Assembly: GCA_011032825.1 (NCBI GenBank)
Contig: JAADJZ010000006.1
Location: 744,001 to 808,000 of the forward strand
Length of the DNA: 64,000 bases
Origin: Massariosphaeria phaeospora
Lineage: Eukaryota > Ascomycota > Dothideomycetes > Pleosporales
Reading direction: 5' to 3'
Shown: one piece after another, positions 45,207 through 57,257 of the stretch
How the letters are laid out: each line of letters opens with the position of its first letter
Numbering within the stretch: the first letter of the stretch is position 1
Notes under the pieces: model-generated
Seen by the model: the letters and a program-made list of their open reading frames with translations, nothing else
Databases searched by the model: none
What the model was told of the DNA's origin: nothing
Position numbers and translations under genes: made by a program

Positions 45207-47589
45207 ATGCGCTTCCACCAATCACGCACCACGCACGGCTGTCCAAAGCGGGCAACTAAATATGGCTAGAAGCTGCCGAGCCGGCTTTCGAAGTGGAGCG
45301 AGGGAGGCCAGATGATGCGGTATGGGTCTGCGGTTCTGCGATTCTGCGGTTCGGCGGTCATCCGCTTGTGGTGGAAGGGGAGGGGAGGATGCCGATGACG
45401 CGAGGCGTCGGGAGCAGAGTGAGAGCAGTCACGGCTGCCCGTACGTGCCGAGAGCGATTGTCGGGGGACGGCGCGGGTACTGTGGTAGGCAGAATCGTGG
45501 ATAGGGTGTTGCTGAGTAAGACAGCCTTGACCGGAGGATCTGCTGGACTCGCCAAGCGCTTGCAGCGAGTTAGCGGATTAGCTAATTGGCGCAGTAGGTA
45601 GAAGTGGAGTTGACCAGAGCGATGGCAGAAGTCTAATTCGAGAACGGGAAAACGCCGCGTGCTAGCGTTTGGCCACTATATAGAGATTATTCCGTATGGC
45701 ATGCGCCTTCAAGAGGTGGATGGGGAGGTGGGATGGGATGGGATATGGTCCCTGATGACCTCACTATCTATGCACCTATTCGGCCGGGCTACGGGAGGCA
45801 CGCTCGCGGCTCGAGGACGCGGACGCGGACGTTGACGTTGTGCGACTTGTGTCTGCAGGGCCTCCCGTTCTCACATCAGATGATTCAGCGCAGGTTTGGA
45901 TGGATGCATGTTGCGTGCGAAAGACGTGCGAAGGACGGAGCGGTCTTTGCGGATTCGCTCGTCAGCCTGTGCGGAGTACTATGTACTGCATTCTTTCAGG
46001 AAGAACGCATTCGGCACACCGCTACATCTTTTGTCGCTTTACCTACGTTTTCGTGGGCCTCGGTGCAGTGGAGCATCTTAATGACCCACTCGACTTGTGT
46101 GCCACACGTGATCAGCCGTTAGCCGGGCGGTTTGTCTACCGTTTCAAGGACGTATCTGACCAACAAGTCTGAGATGAGAATAGGCCGGCACTGAAACGAT
46201 GGCTGCGCAATGCAAATCCTGGGGCGGCGTCCTGGGAGATGTCCTTACAGCACTTTGTGTGTGCGAAGATTTCACTTTCTGCTTTCTGATATTGGCGGTG
46301 GATTGGGGCGCTGGACCGGGGCAGAGGGATGGCCGGCTTGAGCACGCTGCGGCTGCTTTCGAGGCGCGGGCTGACTCTGGTTCTTCTACGTATATAGGTA
46401 GGCCTTGCTGAGGCTGCTGCCTGGAGGATTGCGCATGGCTGGTGAGCGGAGTGGCAGTGGGAGGGACGCGCGATTGCCTGATGCGGTGGGTGGGGATGGT
46501 GGACGACGGAGATGGAGAGCGGGATTGCATGGGCGCGCGGAGAGTCAGCCCGGCGGTGCGAAGGCGCGGGACCTCAGTATTCAGCACAACATACGAGGGC
46601 CCAGGGCTGCGGCAGTCGTGCTGTTCTGCGGATGCCTCTTGTATGCTGTCCTGTGCGTAGTGGGTGTCGCTGTATACTGACATACGTCTCGCGGACTAGA
46701 CCAGACCAGACCAGCGACCGAGTATTATTAACGTGGGAGCCGGCGGCGTGCTACGCGCGGGTGAATTGGATGGGCTGGCTCGTCTATTTACCACTGTCCA
46801 ACCCAAGCAGCCGGCGACGTTGCAGTCTGCGGCTTCTGGCTTCTGGCTTGTGTGGGTGCTGGTGGCGTGCGACGAGCAGCACAGCGCGGCGGGCGAACAA
46901 GAGCGCAGCGACAGGAACAGCGCCTGGGGGACAGAACCATAACGATCGGGCGCAGAACGCAGAACGCAGAACCACCACGGGCGTGCGGCGGCACTCGCGA
47001 CGACGGCGTTTCTTTTTCTTTTGCTGCGTTGCTACAGCGGCGCGGCTGCTGGCTCTGCTCTGCTCAGTGCGGTGTACACTGCACAGTCGCCAGGCACTAT
47101 TCCGTTCCAGTCCAGGCCGGCCATGACGCTCCAGCGCTGCCGATAGATTCACGCACCGGCGCACGGACTGCCTCTCACCACAGTCTCCGCAGAGAGCCTT
47201 TCGCCTTTCGCCAGCCCGACACCACCGCTTCCTCACGCTCTGGCATGCTGGCACCCCGTCATTCTTCTTCGCGTGCCCGCCGTTGCTCATCTGTCCACCC
47301 CGCCGCCGTGTCCATCCCCCCCGTCCGCGAGCAGCGGCCTGACTTGTCCCATCTCCGCCCTCGCCCTCGATCGGCCAGCGAGCGATAACGGCTCGCTCTG
47401 CCTCGAGCAACGCCCGTCGACAACACGCTGAAGCCCGGACCTTGCATCAGCCGGCGGCCACAGACGCCGAACCTCAACTTCAGCGGCCGTACTGGACCTT
47501 CACCCGCTGCCTCAACGTGCCCTCTCGCTCGCCTCGGGGAGAAGTAGCGTTTCAACGTCGACCCTCGCCCGCCTCAGACCCTCCGCGCC

Positions 47590-49857
47590 ATGTCGACTCC
47601 TTCCACGGCCACGGCCACGCTCCCGCCGCATCACCAGTTCTATCCTCACCACCAGACTTACCAGCCGAATATCTCCAATGCCCAGCTCGCAAACGGGTCG
47701 ACTCGCATAGGCAACACGCTCTATAGCGGCTACGCTAACGGGACTTCCAATTCAGATCTGCGTCGAACCGCGACCGGGCACGCGCGAAATACCCACCATC
47801 TCCCACCTCCTCCTCTCACTCCCACCACGCCGGCAGAGATGGCGCCAGGCTCGCCCCACTCGAGCCAATACAAGCGAAGGACCGACTGGGCTGATTTCTA
47901 TAGAAATGGCTTGCCCAAAGAGGTCATCGTGATAGACGACGACGACGAAGACGGCGGCGGAGAAGAACCCGCACCCGAACCTATTCGAGCGCCACCACGG
48001 CAGACCCAACCCAGAACTGCACCGAATGGAGCAATGCGGCATGCAGACAAGAAGCGGAAGACGACCGCCTCGACAGCGTACGATCCCGTGTACAACCAGC
48101 ACACTTCATACTCCACCACCCAGACACCCTACCTCGACTCGCCCAATCAGTCCATCTCCACAGACCGGACCACTTCTGCGCTGAACACTACGGCCGCCAC
48201 ATCATTAGGCTCGACCGCGAGCAATGGGCAACACTTCTCGCCACGTGATGATGGCCAAGTCGGCCAGAAGCGGAAACGTACCAGAGCAGCAGCACAAGAT
48301 GAGGCCAAAGAAGCGAAGAGAAGAGAGCTCGACCACGATGATAACCCCTTCAGTCTATACCAGCCTCCTCCGAACCCTGTTATCAAAGCCAAGGATGTCT
48401 ACGTCCAGGTGATATCAGATGTAAGGCCTCACCCCAACTGCTCTCGAACATCAGTCACTAATACCTTCACAGAAATCGAACATGAAAGACCAGAAGGTAG
48501 ATGACGAAGATGGACACTATGTCGTCGTACCTGCGGCCGACCTGACAGAAAGATGTATGTACATCACCATTCGTATTGATTATTGCCTCTAACGAGCATT
48601 CAGATTCGATCGTCAAGCTCCTAGGTCAAGGAACGTTTGGGAAAGTTGTTGAGGCCTGGGATAAAAAGAAGGGGACCAAGTGCGCTATCAAAGTCATCCG
48701 GTCGGTTCCGAAGTACCGTGACGCTTCTCGCATCGAGCTGAGGGTGCTTTCGACATTAGCCTCCAACGACAAGAACAACGTCAACCGGTGTATCCACTTG
48801 CGGGATTGCTTCGACTTCAGGAACCACATCTGCATCGTCACGGATCTCTATGGTCAAAGCGTCTTCGACTTCCTGAAGTCCAATGCATTCGTGCCGTTCC
48901 CAAGTTCTCACATCCAGAAGTTTGCAAAGCAGCTGTTCACCAGCGTCGCCTTCCTGCACGATCTGAACCTTATCCACACGGACTTGAAGCCAGAGAATAT
49001 TCTACTTGTTAATAGCAACTATCAGACCTTCACATATAACCGCACGGTGCCCTCATCTTCGACGACCAGCAACCGCACCGCAAGACACCGCAAGGTCCTC
49101 CTTGACCCCGAGATCCGTTTGATCGATTTTGGATCCGCAACTTTCAACGATGAATACCACTCGTCTGTGGTGTCCACCCGCCACTACCGTGCACCAGAAA
49201 TCATTCTCAACCTTGGGTGGAGTTTCCCTTGCGATATCTGGAGTATCGGCTGTATCCTGGTCGAGTTTTTCACCGGCGACGCATTGTTCCAGACACACGA
49301 CAATCTGGAACATCTTGCCATGATGGAAGCAGTGTGCAACGGGAAACTGGACAAAGATATCATTAGACAGGTCTATAAACAAGACCGCGGGTCTTCTCGG
49401 AGTTCATCTTCATCGTAAGTCGTATACATGTCCCTATCCACCTACACTCTAATGACTCTGTGTAGGGCTTCCCGATATTTCAAGAACACCAAGTTGGATT
49501 ATCCAAATACAGAAACACCCAAGGCGTCCAGGAAGTACGTAAAGGCGATGAAGAAGTTACACGTAAGTACTTGCAAGAGTTTGGTCAGTATCACTTGCTC
49601 ACTTGTTTCAGGAAACAATACCTCCTCATACGCAGTTCAACAAGCAGTTCCTCGACCTGTTGCGAAAGATATTCGTGTACGATCCGAAGAAACGTATCAC
49701 TGCCAAAGAAGCCCTTCAACACCCGTGGTTCAAGGAATCTCTGATGGACGATGGTACCGAGGCCCACAAGATTCGGTTAAGCAGAGAGCAGAAACTGCGG
49801 CAACGTCAGGAAGAGGAGCGGGAGCGTCGATATCAAAGAGAACAACGGACGTATTGA
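47590..49857 (+). CDS. LAMMER (CLK) dual-specificity kinase, Kns1/Lkh1 family
   Basis: Exons 47590-48420, 48473-48554, 48604-49414, 49466-49562 and 49612-49857 (688 aa), all in phase. The N-terminal 280 residues are low complexity (Pro, Ser, Thr, His, acidic DDDDEDGGGEE, basic KRKRTR) and likely disordered with nuclear signals. The kinase domain starts at YSIVKLLGQGTFGKVVEA (about 305-322, Gly loop), with VAV-Lys-like CAIKVIR, catalytic HTDLKPEN (about 427-434), DFGSA, STRHYRAPE and the family signature EHLAMMEAV (about 539). C-terminal motifs NTKLDYPN and RITAKEALQHPWF complete the domain. These kinases phosphorylate SR proteins and regulate splicing, stress response and morphology. The basic/acidic C-terminal tail is a probable coiled coil (RQEEERERRYQRE). 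Confidence 0.93.
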
Positions 49858-50843
49858 GGCCTCTTCATGTCGATACCCCTAATTACCACGAAGACGGACG
49901 TTGCCGTGGCGCAGTTGAGCGTGCGTTGGGGCGGACTTCGTGGTGTGACAGTTCTCATCTACTGCATTTACGACGGCTACATGATGCATGGAGGATAGTT
50001 TTGGGACAGTGTGATACCGGGGATGGGCGTTAGGTGAAGAGTCCGTGTTATTTTGGCCTAGAGCTTGTTCTCGTTTCGAGCGCTGGTAAAAAATCCGTGG
50101 ATACTGAAGCCTTGATTCTGGTGTCCTGTTCTTATCAATGTCTGATAGCATTATGCATTATGCATTTGAGAGAAGAAGAATAATGATATCCTCGGGTGCT
50201 CGTCCATGGTCGAGGTGTCGGAGTACATCGGGCAAAGGCCACTTGGGATCTCGCCTCTTCGAGGACTGGCGCGCTGACGCTCGGTGCTCGATGGGGGTAT
50301 TGTGTACAGACTATTCCTTGCTGCTCTGGGGCTGAGAGGGCTTGGGGCACCGTGTATTGAATAGGTAGTTTGTTCGAGGCACCAGAGGAATGGGCAGCTC
50401 GGATCGTCAATGCAGAGAGGGGCACACATGTCCGCCTTCCAATTCAAATGTTTAACATTTGATCTACTCTAGCTATCGTCTTGTGGTCCTGGCTTGGTGT
50501 GTTGTGGCTGTCTTGCGGAATATTGGTTCTTCGTCTACCTGCTGCTTTCGGCGGGTCTAGGCGAGCACGCGGGGTAGTTTGCAAATGGCTTTATGCAATA
50601 GTTAATTGCTTGGGTGCGGGCAGGGAGTCACCACGCTGGCGTTTTGCTTCCCCGCAGTGAGTTGTCGATCACAGCGCTGTGGTCGCTGTTCGTCTGGAAT
50701 CGGAAGTCTAAGCGAGTGGACGGGAGGGGAGCGCGCCAAGACAGGCTCGGCCAGTAACAACCGCAGTAAACAGTCGCGTCGCATTCACGATACCTGCGCA
50801 ACTGGAGCAGTTCGAATAGACATAGGCGAAGGGGGAGACCAAG
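49858..50843. other. intergenic, promoter of the mtw1 gene
   Basis: No gene is seen. A TGCATTATGCATT direct repeat lies near 50,150-50,165. Confidence 0.35.
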
Positions 50844-52150
50844 ATGGCGAACCCGAAGCAGCAAGAGAGTATGCTGCTCACCGAGCACTTCACCTGGCCC
50901 CCCATCGTACGTTGCCCCCTCCCCCACCCCGCAACCCACCACTCTAACACCGATCCTCCTCGCAGTCCCTCATCGACGACATAATCAACGCCGTAAACGA
51001 AGTCCTCTACCGTTGCACCGACACCTTCGAGACCGGCCTCTCCTCTGCAAATCCTGCACTGCTCGGTTTCGCCGACCGCGCCGCTGCCGAGAACCGCGTG
51101 CCCGACGCCGACGAAGACGGCAATGCCGTGTTCCCGGAGGCAAAGCTGGAGATTGAAGAGGGGATTTTGAAGCTGGAGACGCTCATGGAGAATGCAATTG
51201 ACAAGAACTTTGACAAGCTGGAGATCTGGACGTTGAGGAACGTGTTATGTTTGCCGCGCGAGGACGGGGTGGGCGAGTGGGTGCGGTTGAGACATTATGA
51301 GGTGAGTCGACCTAGGTTGAGGAGGTAGAGAGGCTGTGGTGTACCGCAGTACTATCTCGAGTTGAGTACGGCACGGAATAAAACCGCTAACCAACCCATG
51401 CGCGTACAGAACGTCCAAACGCCCCCGAAAGACACCCACCTGACCCCCGAAGCCCTCTACACTCTCCGCCGCAAACTCCAAGAAACCCTCAAACTACACG
51501 CGGCCCTCCTTGCTGAAAAACACCGCAACGACCTCCAAATTGCGAAGCTGCGCGCCCTGCTCCAACCGACCGTGTCGCCAAAGCAGGAACCGCGCTCCTC
51601 AACCTCGCCCGCGAAACCGCACTCCCAAAACGCCCACGACGCCCCCTTCGCCTTCCTAACCCACACACCCGCAGCGCGCGATCTCGGCATCCAAACCCTC
51701 CCCACCGCGACCTCCAGATCTACTTCCGCCGCCACCGACCCGCACCCTCAAACCCACACCCCCCTATCCACAAACACCACCTTCACCACCTCGCAACTGC
51801 CCTACCTCCGCACGCTCCTCACATCCCTGCAACCGCACCTCGCGACCACCGCGCTCCCTACCACGCGCCACGAAGGCGAGAAAGCCGAGCTGGCCAAAGA
51901 GCGCAAAGTGTACATTGAGAGCCAGAGCAAGCGCATCCTCGAAAGACGCGGCGTCGACACGCGGGACGGCGTCGAGGGCGAGTTTGGGGGGAGCAGGGTT
52001 GGTGGGGACGAGGTTAGGGCGTTGGAGGGCATTGTGGGGGCGTTGGGGAGCGCGACGGGGAATGGGAATGGGAATGGGAATGGGAGTGGGGAGGCGAGGG
52101 AAGTGCAGACACAGGTACATGCACAGGGCGAGGAAATGGATACTACATGA
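50844..52150 (+). CDS. kinetochore MIND/Mis12 complex subunit Mtw1/Mis12
   Basis: Exons 50844-50906, 50966-51301 and 51410-52150 (379 aa), in phase. The start MANPKQQESMLLTEHFTWPPI joined to SLIDDIINAVNEVLYR is the canonical Mis12 opening. Then come KLEIEEGILKLETLMENAIDKNFDKLEIWTLRNVLCLP and the HYE end of the globular head, both conserved. Exon 3 encodes a helical part (PEALYTLRRKLQETLKLHAALLAEKHRND) followed by a variable Ser/Thr/Pro region and a second helix near 300 (EKAELAKERKVYIESQSKRILERRG). Mtw1 links the inner kinetochore to Ndc80 with Nnf1, Dsn1 and Nsl1. A GNGNGNGNGSG run near the C-terminus comes from a GGGAAT repeat. Intron 2 (51302-51409) is slightly long and could hide a small exon. 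Confidence 0.9.
52058..52081. repeat. (GGGAAT)4 coding microsatellite in mtw1
   Basis: Four perfect hexanucleotides encoding alternating Gly-Asn. Confidence 0.85.
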
Positions 52151-53032
52151 ATGCGCAGTATGTGGAAAGCTGGCTGCGGTGATTCCGTGTACGAGTACGA
52201 GTACGACTATCGCGGTATGATTACGATCTGATGCGGCGCTTGGGGGCTGGGCTAGGCTTTTTGCGGGGGAAGGGTATACCACACACATACACCACGCACG
52301 CCTGTATGCAGATGGAGTTTTCGTTTGGTTGGGAATGCCATGGGGTCTTTTGCCTTTTGCCTTTCGTCTTTCCTCTAATGGATAGATCGATTGCGCACTA
52401 TCTATTTAGTCCAGTCCAATTCGAACGCCCTTATGGGAGATTTGATCGAGCGCTGTGCTAAGTCGGCTTTGGTTTGTGAGGGATGATGGTATTTGGTATT
52501 CATTAGATATGGGGTATGGGCACATCGCTTGGCTCTTTGGTACTGTTACTCATATGCCCTCACTGCTGTCTTTTTTTTAACATAGATGCGCCCCATTCCT
52601 TCCATGTGCGCTTGCTTTCGGTGTTCGCACTTTTAGGGCAGTGAGGCTCGGAACAGGTTAGATAGGCAAGTAGTCAAGTCAAGGTTGCTCTAGGTATGGT
52701 TGTTTTGCAGGTATATATTTACATATATACAGTCTGGTATTTAGCTTGGCTTGGCTTGATAGGGGTTTGGTTCTTAGAGGAGAGAGTGGGATATAGTTTA
52801 TGCTTGGGCTTGCACGGTTAGTAAAAGGGGGTTTGCATATATAACCAAGTATAACGGAGAATCTTTCTGTCGACGGCGTGTTTACGGCTGGGTATTTGTT
52901 GTATACAACAGAGCAAAATCCCGCTGTGGATTTGGCATAGAAACTTTTACTCGTCTCAACACGTTTCAAGTGGTATGTAGTGGAAGGCGTACCTCCCCAA
53001 CTGCTTGCCTAACACTGGCTCCCTAACCCCCG
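52151..53032. other. shared 3' region of the mtw1 and MFS genes
   Basis: 882 bases between convergent stops. The middle is AT-rich with an ACATATATACA-type stretch and T runs near 52,570; no gene seen. Confidence 0.4.
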
Positions 53033-55127
53033 CTACACCTTCTCCTCGCCGCTCCCTCCCACCCTTCCCTTCCTCCTCCTCTCATCCTCCTCCAGCGCCT
53101 CCTCCTCCCTCCTCTTCAAATCCCGACAAAACGGACTCCTCTCCCTCATCCTCGCCCCCCACCTCACAAACACAAACGGAATCACACACAACGCCAAACT
53201 CAAAAACCCCAGCAAACTCGTCGCCCACGGCACGCCCATAGCGCGATACATCGGCCTCGCCGCAAACGGCAGCACCGCGCCAAACACACTACGACTCAAC
53301 GAACTCGCCGCCATAGCGCTCGCCGCATACAGCGCATACGCGTCGACCAGGTAGTTCAGCAGCGCCATGAACAGGCAGAGGTAGCCGACGCCGAAGCACA
53401 GGCCCGCGAGCGTCGGCACGACCCAGTGGATGTCCGGGCGCGCGGTCCAGCCGAGCCAGAAGGCGCTGGTGACGAAGAAGGGGCCCGCGATGCAGGCGAG
53501 GGGCAGGCGCCGCATTTCTTCGGCGCGCGACCATGGTTTGTGCAGGTGTTGGGCGCGCAGAAGGAGTGTGTCCCAGATGTGGTAGAGGAGGCAGGCGATG
53601 ATGGCGCCGAGGCCGATGGGTAGGAAGGTTAGGCCACGGAGGCCCGGGCGGAAGTGGTAGACGTCGGTGAAGATTAGGGGGTAGGATTGGAAGTAGATGT
53701 AGAAGATGGTGTCTGCAGGTTGCGGTTAGCGAGGGGTTGGTCTTGAGTGGGGAGGGCGATGTGGGTGTATAGGTGGATGTTGATCAGGAGATTGGCTTAC
53801 ATGCGTAGCTGAGGTACAGACAGGTAAACAGCACTAACGGCTCAAAGCAGAACATGCGGAGCGGCCGCGTCAACACAACAGTAACGACATGTCTCAAATC
53901 CGTCTTCTCGAGCTCAATGGGCGCGACGATGGACATGTCGCCTGTTTCCGTGCGCAGCCGCTGTGCGCGGTACTTCAGGATGACGGGCGCATACGTCTCC
54001 GGGTAGAAGAAGAAGAAGGGCAACGAGGCTCCAGCAGAGATAGCTCCGATCCAGAAGGCCCAGCTCCAGGACACTGTAGAAATAAAGCCTGATATCAGCG
54101 GGCCGAGGACGGGGCCCCAGGTCGTGAACACCTGTTTGCACTGTCAGAGTGCCACCAAGATGCTGCTTTCAAACTAAAGTAGAAAGACTAACCAAAAAGA
54201 TCGCCATACTCAGCCCGCGACTCGACGGATCATGATACACATCCGCGCACACGCCGCCCACGACCGAAATCGCACACGATCCGCCCAACCCGACAAACAG
54301 CCGGAACACCACCAGCGCCGCAAAGGTCGGCGCCACGGCTGACGCGACCGAGAAGATGGAGAACACGGCAAACGAGGCAATCATCGTCCATTTGCGGCCG
54401 TACGACTCGCTGAGCGGAGCCCAGATCATGGGGCCGGCGACGTAGCCGACCAGGAAGATTGACGTCGGCAGGATGAGGTGGATCTCGTTTGTCTCGTGGA
54501 AGTGCTCAGAGATCGGGGCGGTGGCGCCGGCTGCGAGGCTGTGAGGGTGAGAAGATGCGTTTGTTTGAGGGTGGGCGGAGTGGGGTGGGTTACGTGGAAC
54601 TGATGGTGCTGTTTATGACTGGCTAGGGGTTAGCTTTGGGGTCCTTTCTTGAAGACTGGAAACTTGAGAGAGGAGGAGACGTACCGCTTATCATGGCGAC
54701 GAACAGAGCATAGAGTTTCTTCCACTGGAAATGGCAATGTTGTGTTAATCTCAGATTTCATAGCGAGATGCGTGGTAGTCGTACCTGAGGCCAGTTGTTG
54801 GGCTGCTCGGGGTCGCCATCGGCAAAGCGGACGATACGTTTTTGAGACGGCTCTTGATCAGTCACAGGCAAGCACCCTTCTGTTAGCGAGAGCGGCACCG
54901 AATCTTGGGATCGATCCTGTTTTTCTAGCTCTATTTGAGCGTCGATGTCGTGTTTGGCGGCTATTGGGGTGGCTTGAGTGCTTTCCTCTCCTGCTGTTCA
55001 TAGTATTGGTTACCGATTTAGATCCCAGACTGAAGACTACCTCGAGAGTCGACATACCATGATTTCGAGTCACTGCAAGTCCAACGACCTGCGGCTCGCG
55101 GGGGTAAGTATTTTCAAGATCCGTCAT
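53033..55127 (-). CDS. MFS transporter, DHA1 drug:H+ antiporter type
   Basis: Seven exons on the minus strand: 55127-55058, 54993-54785, 54724-54685, 54618-54594, 54538-54193, 54131-53801 and 53712-53033 (566 aa), all in phase, including exons of 40 and 25 nt. The hydrophilic N-terminus ends FADGDPEQPNNWPQWKKLY, typical of DHA1 proteins. TM1 is ALFVAMISVINSTISS. The motif A region is LVGYVAGPMIWAPLSESYGRK between TM2 and TM3, and motif C is WGPVLGPLISGFI in TM5. About 12 membrane spans are seen in all. The C-terminal tail is charged (KRREEEALEEDERRRK). Members export drugs, polyamines or organic acids by proton antiport at the plasma membrane; the substrate cannot be read from sequence. Confidence 0.9.
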
Positions 55128-55655
55128 GTTGACACTGGCGCTGGCAAGGCAATGTAAGAAGAGAAAAGAACTGGAAGATCCGGCAAACTATGTACTCTGG
55201 CACCATACTAACATGCAATCGAGTTAAAGGGCGGAGGGCGTAGTGTCGAGCCTTAGTGCGCGCGCGAAGAACATCATCTGGGAATACCGTCACGGTAAAA
55301 CCTCATGTTCGCATGGACATTCCTGTTTGGGTAGAGATGTGCACAATCGATGCAAGATGTAGATTCATGTATTGACGAGCAAGTTCATGGGCCTAACCGC
55401 AATAAGGGAGTCCATAGTTATTTCTTGCTGCCCGAGCGTAGGAGATCGGGGTGGTGTGCGTCCGATCTCGTCTCTCAAGGCGGTGGCCGCCTCGGGGCCA
55501 AACTCCTGGGGATGATGTTGCATCCTTGGGCTTGGGGCACAACGAAGAAAGCCATTTGATTGTGTCGTAAAAGCTGCATCTCACCGCGGACTTCTTGACA
55601 CCATAGTCGTGGATATCTGATTATCTCTTTTGCTGTTACACTGACCAAAAACGAC
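55128..55655. other. promoter region of the MFS gene and 3' end of the prefoldin gene
   Basis: 528 bases, both neighbours on the minus strand. No gene seen. Confidence 0.4.
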
Positions 55656-56241
55656 TCAAGTCTCCAGGTTGATGCTCCGTCCGAAACGACCGTACAGCGC
55701 CTTCTTCAGCTCACCCATCTCGTCCTGAAAGGAATTGAGTTTCTCCTTGAGAGCTTCGACCTCGGTGTCGATGTTTTCTGTGGAACCTGTAAGAAGCTCG
55801 AGGACTTCTGGCTGAGGCAGCGACACGAAGCAGTCGCCGATTTTGTAGCTGTTCCCTGAATCTCAGCATCACTCCACTCTTCACAGGTCGATGCTGCAGA
55901 ACTTACGGGACTTTCTCGTCCTCATCGACGAGCTCTAATTCGTTCGAGATCTCTTCGAGGTCTTCCTTTTCTTTCTGCGAGTTGTGGTCAGTCGCGTCGC
56001 AAATCTCTCTGTGGGGCGGCACGTGCTACGGACCAACTTTGCCCGCAACTCATCCTCTAGCCTGACCTCTTTCTGATGTAGCGAGCTGAATCTGTTGATC
56101 TTCTCCTGGTCTTCACGCCGGACTTCTGTTTCTTGGGCGGTTGTGGATTCTTCCTCTTTGGTGAGCTGTGGCGTCGTCAGCGACCGTTCGGGGTGCAATG
56201 TAACGGGGCAATCGCGAAAGACACACCATGCGACGCTGCAT
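55656..56241 (-). CDS. prefoldin subunit 4 (Gim3/PFDN4)
   Basis: Four exons on the minus strand: 56241-56227 (15 nt), 56165-56034, 55974-55907 and 55848-55656 (135 aa), in phase. The first exon encodes only MQRRM; the second gives LTKEEESTTAQETEVRREDQ followed by EKINRFSSLHQ. The hallmark block VPYKIGDCFVSLPQPEV is completed across intron 3 and precedes the second helix, which ends ALYGRFGRSINLE. This is the beta-type prefoldin layout: two coiled-coil helices around a beta hairpin. Prefoldin is the cytosolic hexameric chaperone that hands unfolded actin and tubulin to CCT. Confidence 0.92.
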
Positions 56242-57257
56242 CTTGTGGAGCGAGTGCCGGGGCGAACAAGTGAGGCCCCAAAGCTGAAGGAGTGTTCTGA
56301 TGCAGCTCGGTCGAGGACTTGATTTAGGCGTTGAATCTTGATGGTTTCCAACACCTGAGGTTCACGAGAAAACGCCTGCCAAGACCTAGTGGGGAAAGCT
56401 TAGAGCGACCATCATTTAGAGAAACACACACAAAGTGAACTGACGATCAGATTTTATCATATTGGTTATTGCAGATACTACTGAATTTATGTTCATCTAG
56501 GCTCACACCCCGATCCTATTCGGAATATCACATCCTATATTACCTGGATACCATCCCAAGTTATGTCTGCTAACAAGGCCTTTCGAACGATTCATTTTGA
56601 TCGAGATGTGTGTTATGCTTCTAGTAATAGTTGCTGCATCTAAAAACAAGTTCTCGATACCCCGCATCTGAGCAACGCCAAGGGTGAACAGCGCGGGACC
56701 AAGCAACCCTGAACTCCGCACTACGACGGCCCCTAATGCTCACCACCATCCAGAAACATCAACCATCAACCCATCAATTGACGGCCTTGCTTGTCATTCT
56801 ATAACACCCATATCTGGGCATCAGTCCTGTGTCCGATAGTCTGTCTTATCTCAAAGCGGCTCAGTCCCGCATGAGGCGATACCCCCGCGCTGCAAGCTAC
56901 CGATAACATGGGACCAGACGCAAGCATGATGCAGCCCAAGACGATTTCGTGCATCCTCCTCACCGAAGTGGAATAGCCCGCGGTGTATCGATCAAGAGTC
57001 TTGGTTGGATAAACAGAAGCTTATCAGCGATTGCATGCACGAGACGAACGCTGTGCCAATGATAAGGTGTGTCAAGCCGCATTCTAATGCGACGGGGCAA
57101 GATCGTCCTACGTCGCCGCAGTATGCGGAGTAGGTGGTACATAAGGAACGGAACCAGGCCGGACGTGCCGATATCCTCGTCCTGTGTACTGCATGGTATG
57201 CTTAGCCAGGCCTCATCTCTTCGCATCAACTATATTGTTGTGAACTGGCTCTTCACG
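56242..57257. other. divergent intergenic region prefoldin/permease
   Basis: 1.0 kb between the two start codons; no gene or repeat seen. The open frame 57069-57374 only covers the permease start. Confidence 0.4.

Larger units (their letters stand above)
44299..47589. other. long gene-poor interval upstream of the LAMMER kinase
   Basis: 3.3 kb without a supported gene. It holds pentanucleotide repeats, (GATA/GATG)n at about 44,690-44,712, a G/T-rich stretch near 44,820-44,855 and a 27-bp minisatellite. The last about 700 bases are GC-rich and CT-rich and probably form the promoter and long leader of the kinase gene; frames there (for example 46852-47388) are Arg-rich and low in complexity. 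Confidence 0.4.

Noticed and set aside
46852..47388. Long Arg-rich open frames upstream of the LAMMER kinase
   Set aside because: GC-rich DNA opens frames on both strands; composition is low complexity, and they probably lie in the leader or promoter.
52058..52090. GGGAAT repeat as telomere-like sequence
   Set aside because: It is not TTAGGG, it is short and it lies in the mtw1 coding frame as Gly-Asn codons.
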